DNA of 64,000 nucleotides from positions 71,438 through 135,437 of the forward strand of contig NZ_JBNGOT010000012.1 in the NCBI RefSeq assembly GCF_050589705.1, written 5' to 3'. This document shows, in pieces, positions 53,566-63,184 of the stretch (the stretch's first letter is position 1; each line of letters opens with the position of its first letter). The translations under genes and the position numbers were made by a program. Origin of the DNA: Sunxiuqinia rutila (GTDB taxonomy: Bacteria; Bacteroidota; Bacteroidia; Bacteroidales; Prolixibacteraceae). The notes under the pieces are model-generated. The model saw only the letters and a list, made by a program, of their open reading frames with translations, did not search any database and was not told the DNA's origin.

Positions 53566-54495
53566 TTAGTTCCATTGTAATTTCTGAAGCGCTTTCAATA
53601 CACGCCCTTCATTGATTTTCCCGGAATAAAGAACAACTGCATAACGCAACACGGTGGGATTAATCGTTGAAATCGAGACAGGTATTCGTCCCGGCCATAC
53701 GGCATTTTGCATGCTATTTTGACTACGTAAGATCCAGCTTTGGGCTGTTTCAAAATCGTTTTCAGAATAAATCAGCATTCCTCCCTGGCCGCCATTTTTA
53801 GCCATTGAACCTTTTATATGCATCAGTTTTCCGGCTTCAACCGCTTCCTTTTGGGGTTGCACTGCTCCATTTTCTGAAGAAAACGTAACATCTTCCGGAA
53901 GCTTGATACGAGTTGAAAATCCGCCATAGCCTTTCACATCATCCGATCCCCCCAACGCAACCCCATCGGTCAAGGCTTTTAACTGAATTTCAAACTGAAT
54001 GATCCGGTAGTTTTTGGACTGCTGATGAAAATGCACTTTGGTACTTTCTTCCACAAAAGCCGTTGCTCCCTCCCTGTAATTCGGAGATTTCCATTCCACT
54101 CGGGTTTTCAGTGTTCCCAAGTCTGGCGAAGGACGAACAAATTCGACCGATCTTACATCATGAATAAAATCCTTCAACTCCCATTGATCTGCAATGGACT
54201 CGCCTTCGATCAAAATCTGATGCCAGGCCCAAAAAATTCCGCGATGATGAATATGGTCTTCCGGAGAATTCTCCGTCAGCACCGTCTCATCCGGCAAATA
54301 AACAGGGTGGAAATAGTTGGTACGCCCTTTGTCCAGGTTCATCGCCGGAGCTTCTTTCACGTAAAAGGCAATTTTCTTTTTCCCATCGGTAAATAGGATC
54401 CCCTCATCTACCCGCTCCATGCTGATTTGAGCAAAAGCCGGGCAAACCAACAAAAGACCAACAATTAGCAGGCTTAAAAATTTTGATTTATTCAT
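53566..54495 (-). CDS. Secreted DUF6807 (PmoA-like) family protein
   Basis: The 309-aa protein has a Sec signal (LLLVCPAFAQ) and the family-typical EDHIHHRGIFWAWHQ motif near residue 80, plus a KGYGGFSTRI segment. DUF6807 (once called 'methane oxygenase PmoA') is abundant in Bacteroidota and Planctomycetes saccharolytic loci, but its activity is not established. The upstream gap (54496-54619) has a 7-bp inverted repeat TCTTAGT/ACTAAGA (54509-54545). Confidence 0.82.
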   Translation of the reverse strand: MNKSKFLSLLIVGLLLVCPAFAQISMERVDEGILFTDGKKKIAFYVKEAPAMNLDKGRTNYFHPVYLPDETVLTENSPEDHIHHRGIFWAWHQILIEGESIADQWELKDFIHDVRSVEFVRPSPDLGTLKTRVEWKSPNYREGATAFVEESTKVHFHQQSKNYRIIQFEIQLKALTDGVALGGSDDVKGYGGFSTRIKLPEDVTFSSENGAVQPQKEAVEAGKLMHIKGSMAKNGGQGGMLIYSENDFETAQSWILRSQNSMQNAVWPGRIPVSISTINPTVLRYAVVLYSGKINEGRVLKALQKLQWN

Positions 54496-54619
54496 GTTTA
54501 GTTCATCGTCTTAGTTTGTGCTCCTGGTAAATTGGTTGACTAAGATATAAAAATGCCTAATGGCAAAGCCAGTTTTAGCCCCAATATTTTACAAAACATG
54601 AAAAACCGATAAATACTGC

Positions 54620-56608
54620 CTACTGCAAACCCTTTTTAAAATTGAAGGTTGTTGATGGCTGATACTGCTCTGAAAACCGGTATTTTGTCAAAATCTTTTT
54701 AATGATATGTTTCGACGGTTTTTCGTGGCTTAAATCAATCATAAAGTTGGAAAATCCTTCCTTCACCAACTGACTTTTGTATTGCAAAAGACTCACAGGA
54801 AAATCGGGTGTTACCACTGTAATCCCGTCTTTGTTTGTTTTCTGAAAGGTTTTGTTGGTATCATCCACAAATTGGTTGTCATCATTGGCAACCTGGACTG
54901 GCATGCGCGAATAAAACAACTCCGGATAAGCATGAAGCAGCACAATTCCCTGCTTGTTTTGCATGGTTTTCAGGTTGTCAAAATCGTTTTCGAGCGGATA
55001 GCAAAAGTTTCGAATTTGGGTTTCATTCAGCATTTTGGCTGCGGCATCATTATACACATACACATTTTCGTTGCTGCTCACCTGGCTGTCCTTTGACAAC
55101 AACAGTTTTTGCGACAGGTGACTGATAAAAAACTGACGAATCCCTTGCGTTTCAATCTTTTTAACCAACTTCCGGTAAGTATCCAGGTGTTCCTCCGAAA
55201 TAAATTTCGGCAACTCAATGTATAGTTTATGCTTGTTTTGCTGAATGAACCGGAGCGAAAAATCAAAGCTTTCCAGATCTTTACGCGTGAAAGACAAAAT
55301 CACACCATCAGCTTCTTCCATCCGTAGCTTGCGTAACCAGTCCGGCTGGTCAACCCGAATAAATAAGCGGGATTTCGAAGGCCGGGATTTAATGAGCAAC
55401 TGCTGACGAAACTTCTTTTTCTCGCCATACGGAAGCGCTTTCATACGTGCATGTGGCAGATTGGCAAATTTGCCGGGAAAACGCTGTTCGCGACGCCCCA
55501 CCCAAAACAACTCATCTCCCACATGAAGCTTTTCCTGACCGGTAAAGGTAAATGAATAGCAATCATCATCAAGGTTCAAGTCGCGTAACTTGACGTTGAC
55601 TGTGCTGTCATCCTTCACATTCCGAATACGAATGCGGTCGCCTTCCTTCATTTCGGTTGTCGACTCAAACATCACCTTGTCCTTGCTTAATGTCTTGATA
55701 AATCCGATGGAAATTCCGGTATTTGAAGTATCGGTAATGCCATCCTTCACATCTTTCCCCAGGAAATAGGCTATCTTTTCACGACCAAAATCCAACTTCA
55801 GCAGCTCTTCGGCTTCCGCCTTCTTTTCCGGATGATCAATCGCCATGCGATAGGCTTTGGCTACCCGAAAAACGTAATCCGCCGACTTCATACGGCCTTC
55901 CACCTTTAATGAACGGATGCCCAGCTCTTTTAGTTTTTCCAGGTTGGGCAACTGCTGGTTATCTTTCAGGTTGAATAAGAATTTGCTTTGCTGGTTGTCC
56001 TGGTAAATGCGGCGACATGGCTGGGCGCACAGCCCCCGGTTAGCGCCACGCCCCCCCAGGTAACTGCTAAAAAAGCAGAGTCCGGAAAACGAATAGCACA
56101 AAGCACCGTGCACAAACAGTTCCAGCTCAGTTTTCGAGCGTCCGGCAATGTTTGTCAGTTCGGTCATTGTCAGCTCACGCGCCAAAATCACCCGGGCAAT
56201 TTTCTTTTGCTCCGAAAAATCAACGCCCAGCGAGTTGTGATTCCCCATTTGCGTACTGGCATGAATCACCAGCTTTGGGAAGCGCAAGCGCGCAATATAA
56301 TACAAACCCCAATCCTGAATAATAATAGCATCAACACCGGCACGCTCCAGAAAAGTCAGCACATCCAGCAAATCATCAATTTCCTTGTTTTTGATAACAG
56401 TATTGAGCGTCACGTAAATTTTCACCTTTCGCTTTTTAGCCTCCTGCAAAGCAGCAAGCAAATGACTTTCGCTGAAGTTGGTGGCACGACCTCGTGCATT
56501 AAAATTCCGCATGCCAAGATAAATGGCATCAGCGCCAGCTTCTAAAGCAGCGTAAAAAGCCTCCGTGTTTCCGGCCGGTAAAAGTAATTCAGGTTTTGGT
56601 TGATGCAT
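54620..56608 (-). CDS. U32 peptidase family protein, RlhA/TrhP-like RNA hydroxylation type
   Basis: The product is about 662 aa. It begins with PELLLPAGNTEAFYAALEAGADAIYLG, the U32 start, and has the Cys set expected for an iron-sulfur site (GALCYSFSGLCFFSS, GLCAQPCRR) and an SLKVEGRMKSADYV motif. The long C-terminal part (from about 330) has a DUF3656-like region. Members of this size, such as E. coli RlhA, hydroxylate RNA with prephenate-linked chemistry; others were labelled collagenase-like. An ATG at 56608 is preferred over a TTG at 56629. RNA modification is more likely than proteolysis, but the target is unproven. Confidence 0.85.
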   Translation of the reverse strand: MHQPKPELLLPAGNTEAFYAALEAGADAIYLGMRNFNARGRATNFSESHLLAALQEAKKRKVKIYVTLNTVIKNKEIDDLLDVLTFLERAGVDAIIIQDWGLYYIARLRFPKLVIHASTQMGNHNSLGVDFSEQKKIARVILARELTMTELTNIAGRSKTELELFVHGALCYSFSGLCFFSSYLGGRGANRGLCAQPCRRIYQDNQQSKFLFNLKDNQQLPNLEKLKELGIRSLKVEGRMKSADYVFRVAKAYRMAIDHPEKKAEAEELLKLDFGREKIAYFLGKDVKDGITDTSNTGISIGFIKTLSKDKVMFESTTEMKEGDRIRIRNVKDDSTVNVKLRDLNLDDDCYSFTFTGQEKLHVGDELFWVGRREQRFPGKFANLPHARMKALPYGEKKKFRQQLLIKSRPSKSRLFIRVDQPDWLRKLRMEEADGVILSFTRKDLESFDFSLRFIQQNKHKLYIELPKFISEEHLDTYRKLVKKIETQGIRQFFISHLSQKLLLSKDSQVSSNENVYVYNDAAAKMLNETQIRNFCYPLENDFDNLKTMQNKQGIVLLHAYPELFYSRMPVQVANDDNQFVDDTNKTFQKTNKDGITVVTPDFPVSLLQYKSQLVKEGFSNFMIDLSHEKPSKHIIKKILTKYRFSEQYQPSTTFNFKKGLQ

Positions 56609-56740
56609 GATAATTTCAAATTTGTGCAAAAATAGGGATAATCTTTACTAGCCCTAGAATTTATGGTCCAGAAGCTTATTCGGGCGCTTATTTTTACCAA
56701 TTATAAATTACACAATCCACATGAAATTGTTATCTCCAGA

Positions 56741-56772
56741 TTGCAAAAAATAAAACTTACTGCTTACTTTTG
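56741..56772 (+). promoter_or_regulatory. Promoter of the AAA ATPase gene
   Basis: TTG at 56741-56743 and TACTTTTG at 56765-56772, 21 bp apart, fit the Bacteroidota -33/-7 pattern. The GTG start codon follows 23 bp later, so the leader is very short. Confidence 0.55.
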
Positions 56773-56795
56773 TTTGCAGAAATTAAGATTTAGCC

Positions 56796-57971
56796 GTGGA
56801 AAACCTCATACAAATTCATCAGACACTATTTGAACAACCGCGTAAGACCATCCGACGTGAATTACTCGATGAAATTGACTGGTCTCACCGCCTTATTTGT
56901 ATTAAAGGATTCCGTGGCGTGGGCAAAACAACCTTTTTGCACAACCTGGTAAGGGAAAAATACCTGGAGGACAAATCCTGCCTGTATGTAAGCCTGAACA
57001 ACTTCTATTTTACCCGCAGAAAGATTTACAACTTTGCCGATGAATTCTACAAAAAGGGTGGCAAAGTGCTTATCCTCGATCAAATTCACAAATACCCGGA
57101 GTGGTCAAAAGAGCTACGCGCCTGCTATGACGATATGCCCGAGTTGAAAATTGTCTTCTCGGCATCACCTGTTTTGCGAGTTATTGAAGGCAATACCCAC
57201 CTTAAAAACATCATTAAAGTATATCATCTGGAAGGTTTGTCTTTCAGAGAATACCTGAATTATCGCGGAAAATTCGAGTTTCCACAATATACGTTGGATG
57301 AGATCATCACCAACCACCAGCAAATTGCCCAGGAAATAACCAACCAGGTAAAACCCCTGGCGTATTTTGAAGAGTACCTTCAAATCGGTTTTTATCCGTA
57401 TTTCCTGAACAACAAACCGTTTTACAATGAAACGCTGCTCAAGCACGTTAACCTGGCACTGGAGCTGGATGTGACTTACCTCAACCAAATTGAGTTAAAG
57501 TACTTGCCCAAGCTTCGCAAGTTGTTGCAGATTATTGTAAGCGAAGTACCATTTTCGCCCAACATCAGTAAAATCAGCAACGATGTGGAAACCTCACGCG
57601 CCACGGTAATGAACTATTTGCGCTACCTGAAGAATGCACGTCTAATCAACATGCTTTTCTCCAACGGGGGCGATGATCAACTAAAAAAGCCGGATTTGGT
57701 CTACGCGCATAACACCAATATTTTATTTGCCGTAGAACCCAATAACATTACAAACCGGAACCTGCGCACCACCTTTTTTTACAACCAGGTGGGCTATCGG
57801 CACGACATAAAAAGCTCGGACAAAGCCGATTTTAAAGTCAACGACAACTACCACTTTATCGTGGGAGGGAAATATACAGAACCAGAAAAAGAAACCTATG
57901 CAGCTGCTGACATGATTGAAGAAGGCAGCGGGAATAAAATCCCCTTATGGCTGTTCGGATTTTTATACTAG
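56796..57971 (+). CDS. AAA_14/DUF4143-type ATPase with altered Walker B
   Basis: The 391-aa protein has Walker A FRGVGKTT (about 40-47) and a Walker B-like LILDQIHKYPEW, where the usual DE is DQ. Also present are a sensor-like IVFSAS, a winged-helix-like region (ISNDVETSRATVMNYLRYL, about 260-280) and a C-terminal nuclease-fold-like DFKVNDNYHFIVGGK motif. The family is common and patchily distributed in bacteria; its role is not established. The start is a GTG just after a good promoter; no upstream ATG is in frame. Confidence 0.82.
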   Translation: MENLIQIHQTLFEQPRKTIRRELLDEIDWSHRLICIKGFRGVGKTTFLHNLVREKYLEDKSCLYVSLNNFYFTRRKIYNFADEFYKKGGKVLILDQIHKYPEWSKELRACYDDMPELKIVFSASPVLRVIEGNTHLKNIIKVYHLEGLSFREYLNYRGKFEFPQYTLDEIITNHQQIAQEITNQVKPLAYFEEYLQIGFYPYFLNNKPFYNETLLKHVNLALELDVTYLNQIELKYLPKLRKLLQIIVSEVPFSPNISKISNDVETSRATVMNYLRYLKNARLINMLFSNGGDDQLKKPDLVYAHNTNILFAVEPNNITNRNLRTTFFYNQVGYRHDIKSSDKADFKVNDNYHFIVGGKYTEPEKETYAAADMIEEGSGNKIPLWLFGFLY

Positions 57972-58059
57972 TCACGAGTTGCTTGTTTCTGATTGGGTTT
58001 TAAAACTTGGTATTTGAAATTAGAATTAGAATATACATCTGAAATTTAACTTGAATAAA

Positions 58060-61000
58060 ATGGCAAAAGAAAAAAAATTCATTACATGTGACGGAAACTA
58101 TGCGGCAGCGCATATGAGTTACATGTTTAGCGAAGTTGCCTGTATCTATCCCATTACGCCATCATCAACCATGGCTGAATATGTGGATGAATGGGCTGCA
58201 AAAGGAAAGAAAAACCTGTTTGGCCGTCCGGTGCGTTTGGCTGAAATGCAAAGTGAAGGTGGTGCCGCTGGTGCTGTTCACGGAGCACTTCAATCAGGTG
58301 CATTGACTTCAACTTACACGGCTTCTCAAGGATTGTTGCTAATGATCCCTAACATGTATAAAATTGCTGGTGAATTGTTACCGACTGTTTTCCATGTTAG
58401 TGCCCGTGCCCTGGCCGGACATGCGTTGTCAATCTTCGGAGACCACTCTGACGTTTACGCTGCCCGTCAAACTGGATTTGCCATGTTGGCCGCCGGTTCT
58501 GTTCAGGAAGAAATGGACCTGGCTGGTGTCTCTCACCTGGCAACACTAAAATCACGCGTTCCATTCCTGTCATTCTTTGACGGATTCCGTACTTCACACG
58601 AAATTCAAAAAATTGAAGTGATCGATCAAGAAGACATCCGCCCATTGATTGATTACGATGCCCTGCAAGCATTCCGCGACCGTGCGTTGAATCCTGAGTC
58701 TCCTCTAACTCGTGGTACAGCTCAAAACCCGGATATTTTCTTCCAGGCTAAAGAAGCTTCAAACCCATTTTACGATGCCGTTCCTGATATCGTAAATGAG
58801 TACATGCAAGAAATTTCAAAACTGACCGGACGTCAGTATCACCCATTCACTTACTACGGTGCTGAAGATGCTGAAGATATCATCATTGCGATGGGATCAG
58901 TTACTGAGACTATCAAAGAAACAATCGACCACTTGGCTGCTCAAGGCAAAAAAGTTGGTTTGTTGTCTGTTCACCTGTACCGTCCGTTCAGTGCAAAATA
59001 TTTCATGAACGTATTGCCTGCAAGCGTTAAGCGTATTGCCGTACTTGACCGCAGCAAAGAGCCGGGAGCAAATGGCGAGCCATTGTACCTGGATATTAAA
59101 GACTTGTTCTACGGAAAAGAAAATGCGCCTGTTATTGTTGGTGGACGTTACGGATTGGGATCAAAAGATACCACTCCTTCACAAATCATCGCTGTTTACG
59201 AAAACCTGGAAATGGCAGAGCCTAAAAACGGCTTTACCTTGGGTATCGTAGATGATGTTACCTTCAAATCACTTCCTTTAAAAGAAGAAGTAAAAGTTTC
59301 TCCTGAAGGAATCTACGAAGCTAAATTCTACGGTTTAGGTTCAGATGGTACGGTTGGAGCCAACAAAAACTCCATCAAAATTATCGGTAGTGCAACCGAC
59401 AAATTCTGCCAGGGATATTTTGAGTATGACTCAAAAAAATCAGGTGGTTTCACTTGTTCTCACCTGCGCTTTGGTGATAGCCCAATCCGTTCAACTTACC
59501 TGGTAACAACGCCTGACTTTGTTGCCTGCCACGTTCCTGCCTATGTCAACTTGTACGATGTACTGAAAGGCTTGAAAAAAGGTGGTTCATTCCTATTGAA
59601 CTCTATTTGGGATGAGGAAGAAACCAAAAAACGTTTGCCAAACGCGATGAAGCGTTACCTGGCTGAAAACGAAATCAAATTCTACATCATCAACGGTACT
59701 AAACTGGGTGAAGAATTGGGATTAGGAACTCGTACCAACACCATCATGCAATCGGCTTTCTTCAAAATCACTGGCGTAATTCCTTACGACCAAGCGGTTG
59801 AAGAAATGAAAAAAGCCATTGTAAAATCATACGGTGCCAAAGGTGAGAAAATCGTTAACATGAACTTTGCCGCTGTTGAAGCTGGTGGTCAAAACGTAAC
59901 CAAAGTTGAAGTTCCTACTGAATGGGCTGACATTAAACTGGAAGAAGAAGCTGCTGCTACTGACCGTCCGGAATACATCAGCAAATTTGTGGATGTAATC
60001 AACGCTCAAAAAGGAAACGACCTGCCTGTTTCTACCTTCAAAGGGTATGAAGACGGTACGTTTGAGCAAGGAACATCAGCATTCGAAAAACGCGGTATCG
60101 CTGTTAACGTTCCTGAGTGGCAAGATGACAACTGTATTCAGTGTAACCAATGTGCTTACGTTTGTCCTCACGCTGCTATTCGTCCATTCCTGATGACTGA
60201 AGAGGAAATGGCCAACGCTCCCGAAGGAACAACAACAAAAACAGCTACTCCAACCAAACAATTCCCTGGCTTGAACTTCCGTATTCAGGTTTCAGTTCTT
60301 GACTGTACGGGTTGTGGAAACTGTGCCGATGTTTGTCCTTCAAAAGAAAAAGCACTGGTAATGAAGCCTCTTGGAACTCAAGAAGACCAAGTTGCCCGCT
60401 GGGAGTACATGGACAAAAAAGTCACTTACAAAGAAAAAGTTGTCGACAAATACAAATCAGTTAAAAACTCACAGTTTGCTCAACCATTGTTTGAGTTCTC
60501 CGGAGCTTGTGCTGGTTGTGGTGAAACACCATACATCAAACTGATTACGCAACTTTATGGCGAGCGTATGATGGTTGCCAATGCTACCGGATGTTCTTCA
60601 ATCTACGGTGGTTCGGCTCCTGCCACGCCATACTGCAAACACAAAGAAAGCGAACAAGGGCCAGCTTGGGCCAACTCATTGTTCGAAGACAATGCCGAGT
60701 ACGGTTTCGGTATGGCTGAAGGTGTTTCAGCTCAACGCGACCGCATTGAAAGCATCATGAGCGAGGCGCTTCAAAACGGAATTAGTGAAGACGAAAAAGC
60801 AGCTTTCACTGCCTGGATTGAAGGTAAAAACGATGCCGAAGCTTCAAAAGAAGCATCAGCAAAAGTGTTGGCTGTACTGGAAGGTAAAGATGCCGATTAC
60901 GCCAAAGACATCGTTAGCCTGAAAAAATACCTGGTGAAAAAATCCGTTTGGGTATTTGGTGGTGACGGATGGGCTTATGACATCGGTTACGGTGGTCTAG

Positions 61001-61620
61001 ACCACGTATTGGCTTCAGGTGAAGATGTAAACGTATTGGTAATGGATACCGAAGTTTACTCCAACACTGGTGGTCAGGCTTCAAAATCAACTCCGGTTGG
61101 TGCCGTTGCTAAATTCGCCTCTTCAGGTAAGAAAATCCGCAAAAAAGACTTGGGTGTAATGGCCATGTCATACGGTTACGTTTACGTGGCACAAGTTGCT
61201 ATGGGCGCTAACCAGGCTCAATACCTGAAAGCACTTCGCGAAGCGGAAGCTTACCCAGGACCATCCTTAATCATTGCTTATTCTCCATGTATCAACCACG
61301 GATTGCGTGCCAGCATGGGCGCTTCTCAGGCTGAAGAGAAAAAAGCAGTTGAAGCAGGTTACTGGTCACTGTACCGCTACAATCCGCTGCACGAAGCTGA
61401 AGGCAAAAACCCATTCGTGCTGGATTCAAAAGAACCGGATTGGAGCAAATTCCAGGATTTCTTGAACGGAGAAGTTCGTTATACTTCACTGAAAAAGTCG
61501 TTCCCGGAACAAGCTGCTGAGCTGTTTAAAGCTTCTGAAGAGAATGCCAAGTGGCGTCACGCTTCTTACAAGCGTTTGGCTGCGATGGATTTCACTCCGG
61601 AATCAGCTGAAGAAAAGTAA
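58060..61620 (+). CDS. nifJ: Pyruvate:ferredoxin (flavodoxin) oxidoreductase
   Basis: The product is about 1186 aa and carries the single-chain PFOR layout. A pyrimidine-binding domain (YPITPSSTMAEYVDEWA) is followed by a transketolase C-type domain, an EKR region, two 4Fe-4S motifs (CIQCNQCAYVCPH, CTGCGNCADVCP), and the TPP domain with proximal cluster Cys (CAGCGETPY) and GDGWAYDIGYGG...NTGGQ. It makes acetyl-CoA, CO2 and reduced ferredoxin from pyruvate, a central anaerobic step, and could supply low-potential electrons for corrinoid reactivation. The ATG at 58060 is preferred over a TTG at 58051. Codon use is clearly more biased than in the PUL, as expected for high expression. Confidence 0.97.
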   Translation: MAKEKKFITCDGNYAAAHMSYMFSEVACIYPITPSSTMAEYVDEWAAKGKKNLFGRPVRLAEMQSEGGAAGAVHGALQSGALTSTYTASQGLLLMIPNMYKIAGELLPTVFHVSARALAGHALSIFGDHSDVYAARQTGFAMLAAGSVQEEMDLAGVSHLATLKSRVPFLSFFDGFRTSHEIQKIEVIDQEDIRPLIDYDALQAFRDRALNPESPLTRGTAQNPDIFFQAKEASNPFYDAVPDIVNEYMQEISKLTGRQYHPFTYYGAEDAEDIIIAMGSVTETIKETIDHLAAQGKKVGLLSVHLYRPFSAKYFMNVLPASVKRIAVLDRSKEPGANGEPLYLDIKDLFYGKENAPVIVGGRYGLGSKDTTPSQIIAVYENLEMAEPKNGFTLGIVDDVTFKSLPLKEEVKVSPEGIYEAKFYGLGSDGTVGANKNSIKIIGSATDKFCQGYFEYDSKKSGGFTCSHLRFGDSPIRSTYLVTTPDFVACHVPAYVNLYDVLKGLKKGGSFLLNSIWDEEETKKRLPNAMKRYLAENEIKFYIINGTKLGEELGLGTRTNTIMQSAFFKITGVIPYDQAVEEMKKAIVKSYGAKGEKIVNMNFAAVEAGGQNVTKVEVPTEWADIKLEEEAAATDRPEYISKFVDVINAQKGNDLPVSTFKGYEDGTFEQGTSAFEKRGIAVNVPEWQDDNCIQCNQCAYVCPHAAIRPFLMTEEEMANAPEGTTTKTATPTKQFPGLNFRIQVSVLDCTGCGNCADVCPSKEKALVMKPLGTQEDQVARWEYMDKKVTYKEKVVDKYKSVKNSQFAQPLFEFSGACAGCGETPYIKLITQLYGERMMVANATGCSSIYGGSAPATPYCKHKESEQGPAWANSLFEDNAEYGFGMAEGVSAQRDRIESIMSEALQNGISEDEKAAFTAWIEGKNDAEASKEASAKVLAVLEGKDADYAKDIVSLKKYLVKKSVWVFGGDGWAYDIGYGGLDHVLASGEDVNVLVMDTEVYSNTGGQASKSTPVGAVAKFASSGKKIRKKDLGVMAMSYGYVYVAQVAMGANQAQYLKALREAEAYPGPSLIIAYSPCINHGLRASMGASQAEEKKAVEAGYWSLYRYNPLHEAEGKNPFVLDSKEPDWSKFQDFLNGEVRYTSLKKSFPEQAAELFKASEENAKWRHASYKRLAAMDFTPESAEEK

Positions 61621-61653
61621 TACGCAAAAAACCGTTTTACTATACATCAAAAG

Positions 61654-61685
61654 ACCATCTTCCTTCGGGAAGGTGGTTTTTTTTT
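61654..61685 (+). terminator. Intrinsic terminator after nifJ
   Basis: A stem ACCATCTTCC/GGAAGGTGGT with one G-T pair and a TTCG tetraloop is followed by nine T residues, 33 bp after the nifJ stop. Confidence 0.92.
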
Positions 61686-61690
61686 GTTCG

Positions 61691-61995
61691 GTGTCGCTCT
61701 GTGATTAAAAAGATTGATGTCAGTTTTCCGTTGTCAGTTTTCCGTTGTCAATGGTGGTCATTGGTTGTTAGTCAACAGCTATTTGCGTGGTAATCAAATG
61801 GTCAGCTTTTTGAAGATGCGTGCCTTCGTACGTTCGTGCCTTCTGCCTTCTGCCTGTTTCCTTGGTTCTCGGATGTTCAGATAGTCAGCTTGTGCGTGAG
61901 TTCATACGTTCTTGAGTTCGTGACCTCCTGACTTCGTACGTTCGTGCCTTCGTGCGTTCTTACTCTAACCTCCTACCCCTTTGCCCCATGCTCTC
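61691..61995. repeat. Mosaic intergenic repeat, copy A
   Basis: This stretch holds words shared with copy B. GTCGCTCTGTGATTAAAAAG at 61693-61712 matches 18 of 20 bases at 63760-63779. CGTGAGTTCATACGTTC at 61895-61911 matches 16 of 17 at 63826-63842. CCTTCTGCCTTCTGCCTG is at 61839-61856. Degenerate TTCGTGCC/TACGTTCG units are scattered between. Confidence 0.7.
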
Positions 61996-62183
61996 TGCTC
62001 TCTGCCCTCTGCTATCAAGCCCCCACAAGCTTCCTGCAGACAGAACCAGGAAAACATGTGCAAAAATCATCTTTAAAGTGCTGTTGAAAGCTGCGATCGT
62101 AATCCCGGTTTTTCTATTTTTAGAAAGCAGTTGCGAGTCACGAAACAGGCTCAGGTTCAAACGTTCATTAAAAACTGAAAAAG

Positions 62184-63095
62184 GTGTATTTAAACGAAAT
62201 CATTCAAGAGGTCTTTCATGAAGTAGATTCACTGGAAGCCAAAGGACAGGTTGCCTCTTACATTCCGGAGCTCAAGAAAGTTGAGCCGGAGAAGTTTGGC
62301 GTTTATCTTTCAACCATCGACAACACCGGTTTTGGCATTGGCAACTGCTACGAAACATTTTCGATTCAAAGTATTGCCAAAGTCCTTTCGTTAAGCCTGG
62401 CCTATCGAATTCTTGGCGAAAAAATATGGGAACGTCTGGGCGTAGAGCCCTCCGGAACAGCTTTCAATTCATTGATTCAGCTTGAAGTGGAAAATGGCAT
62501 TCCGCGCAACCCGTTTATTAATGCCGGGGCCTTGGTTATTTCCGACATCCTGCTGAGTCATTTGGAGCATCCCAAGGAAGATTTTCTGGCGTTTATCCGC
62601 TCACTAAGTAACAACCGCAAGATTGACTATTCGTCCCGAATAGCCACCTCGGAAAAGCAAGTGGGCTACCGAAATGTGGCTTTGTGTAACCTCATCAAAT
62701 CGTTTGGAAACATTGAAAACGAACCGGCCGATGTGCTCAACTTTTACTTCAACCTCTGCTCGCTGGAAGTCAATTGCCAGGAGCTTTCCGGCTTATTTCT
62801 GTTTCTGGCCAATGACGGTTGCACCTTATCGGGCAGCAGGGTACTCAGCCAAAGCCAATCCAAAAGGGTAAAAGCCTTGATGCAAACCTGTGGGTTCTAC
62901 GACGAGTCAGGAGAATTTTCATTTAAGGTTGGCCTGCCGGGGAAAAGCGGCGTTGGCGGAGGCATTGTCGCCATTCATCCGAAACACTATGTGATTGCCG
63001 TTTGGAGCCCCCGGCTGAACAGCAAAGGAAACTCGTACAAAGGCATGAAGTTTCTCGAGGAATTTACCACCAAATCGCAGCTTTCCATTTTTTAA
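62184..63095 (+). CDS. glsA: Glutaminase A
   Basis: The 303-aa serine-dependent beta-lactamase-fold glutaminase has the catalytic FSIQSIAKV motif (SxxK, about 60-68), GIPRNPFINAGAL, SEKQVGYRNVAL and a final GLPGKSGVGGGI. It hydrolyses glutamine to glutamate and ammonia. The length equals the family norm. The start is a GTG at 62184; no in-frame ATG nearby would keep the conserved N-terminus. It is not linked functionally to its neighbours. Confidence 0.95.
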   Translation: MYLNEIIQEVFHEVDSLEAKGQVASYIPELKKVEPEKFGVYLSTIDNTGFGIGNCYETFSIQSIAKVLSLSLAYRILGEKIWERLGVEPSGTAFNSLIQLEVENGIPRNPFINAGALVISDILLSHLEHPKEDFLAFIRSLSNNRKIDYSSRIATSEKQVGYRNVALCNLIKSFGNIENEPADVLNFYFNLCSLEVNCQELSGLFLFLANDGCTLSGSRVLSQSQSKRVKALMQTCGFYDESGEFSFKVGLPGKSGVGGGIVAIHPKHYVIAVWSPRLNSKGNSYKGMKFLEEFTTKSQLSIF

Positions 63096-63157
63096 TCCGA
63101 ATCCCCTGAGCACAATTAGCCCGGCAAGCCCTTGAGCCGTTGTGCCAAAATAATTGC

Positions 63158-63165
63158 TAAGTTTG
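63158..63165 (+). promoter_or_regulatory. Candidate -7 element for the small hypothetical gene
   Basis: TAAGTTTG matches TAnnTTTG and lies 19 bp before the ATG at 63185; TTG words upstream are 15 or 23 bp away, neither ideal. Confidence 0.4.
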
Positions 63166-63184
63166 CCGTCAAAAATAAAGAAAC

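Larger units (their letters stand above)
61621..62183. other. 563-bp gap with terminator and mosaic repeat copy A
   Basis: After the nifJ terminator the sequence becomes a patchwork of short pyrimidine- and GT-rich words that recur at 63650-63930. No gene is supported on either strand. The last 150 bp before the glutaminase start look like ordinary upstream sequence without a clear TAnnTTTG element. Confidence 0.6.

Noticed and set aside
53566..54495. Methane monooxygenase subunit (PmoA)
   Set aside because: The name is historical for this DUF6807 family; the sequence is a soluble secreted protein, not a membrane copper oxygenase.
54509..54545. Terminator upstream of the DUF6807 gene
   Set aside because: The 7-bp inverted repeat has a 23-nt loop and no T-run; at most an operator.
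54620..56608. Secreted collagenase (U32 peptidase)
   Set aside because: No signal peptide, and the Cys set fits the RNA-hydroxylation branch.
61691..61995. CRISPR-like or tandem array in the pyrimidine-rich gap
   Set aside because: Units are of unequal length and degenerate, without regular spacers, and no cas genes are present.
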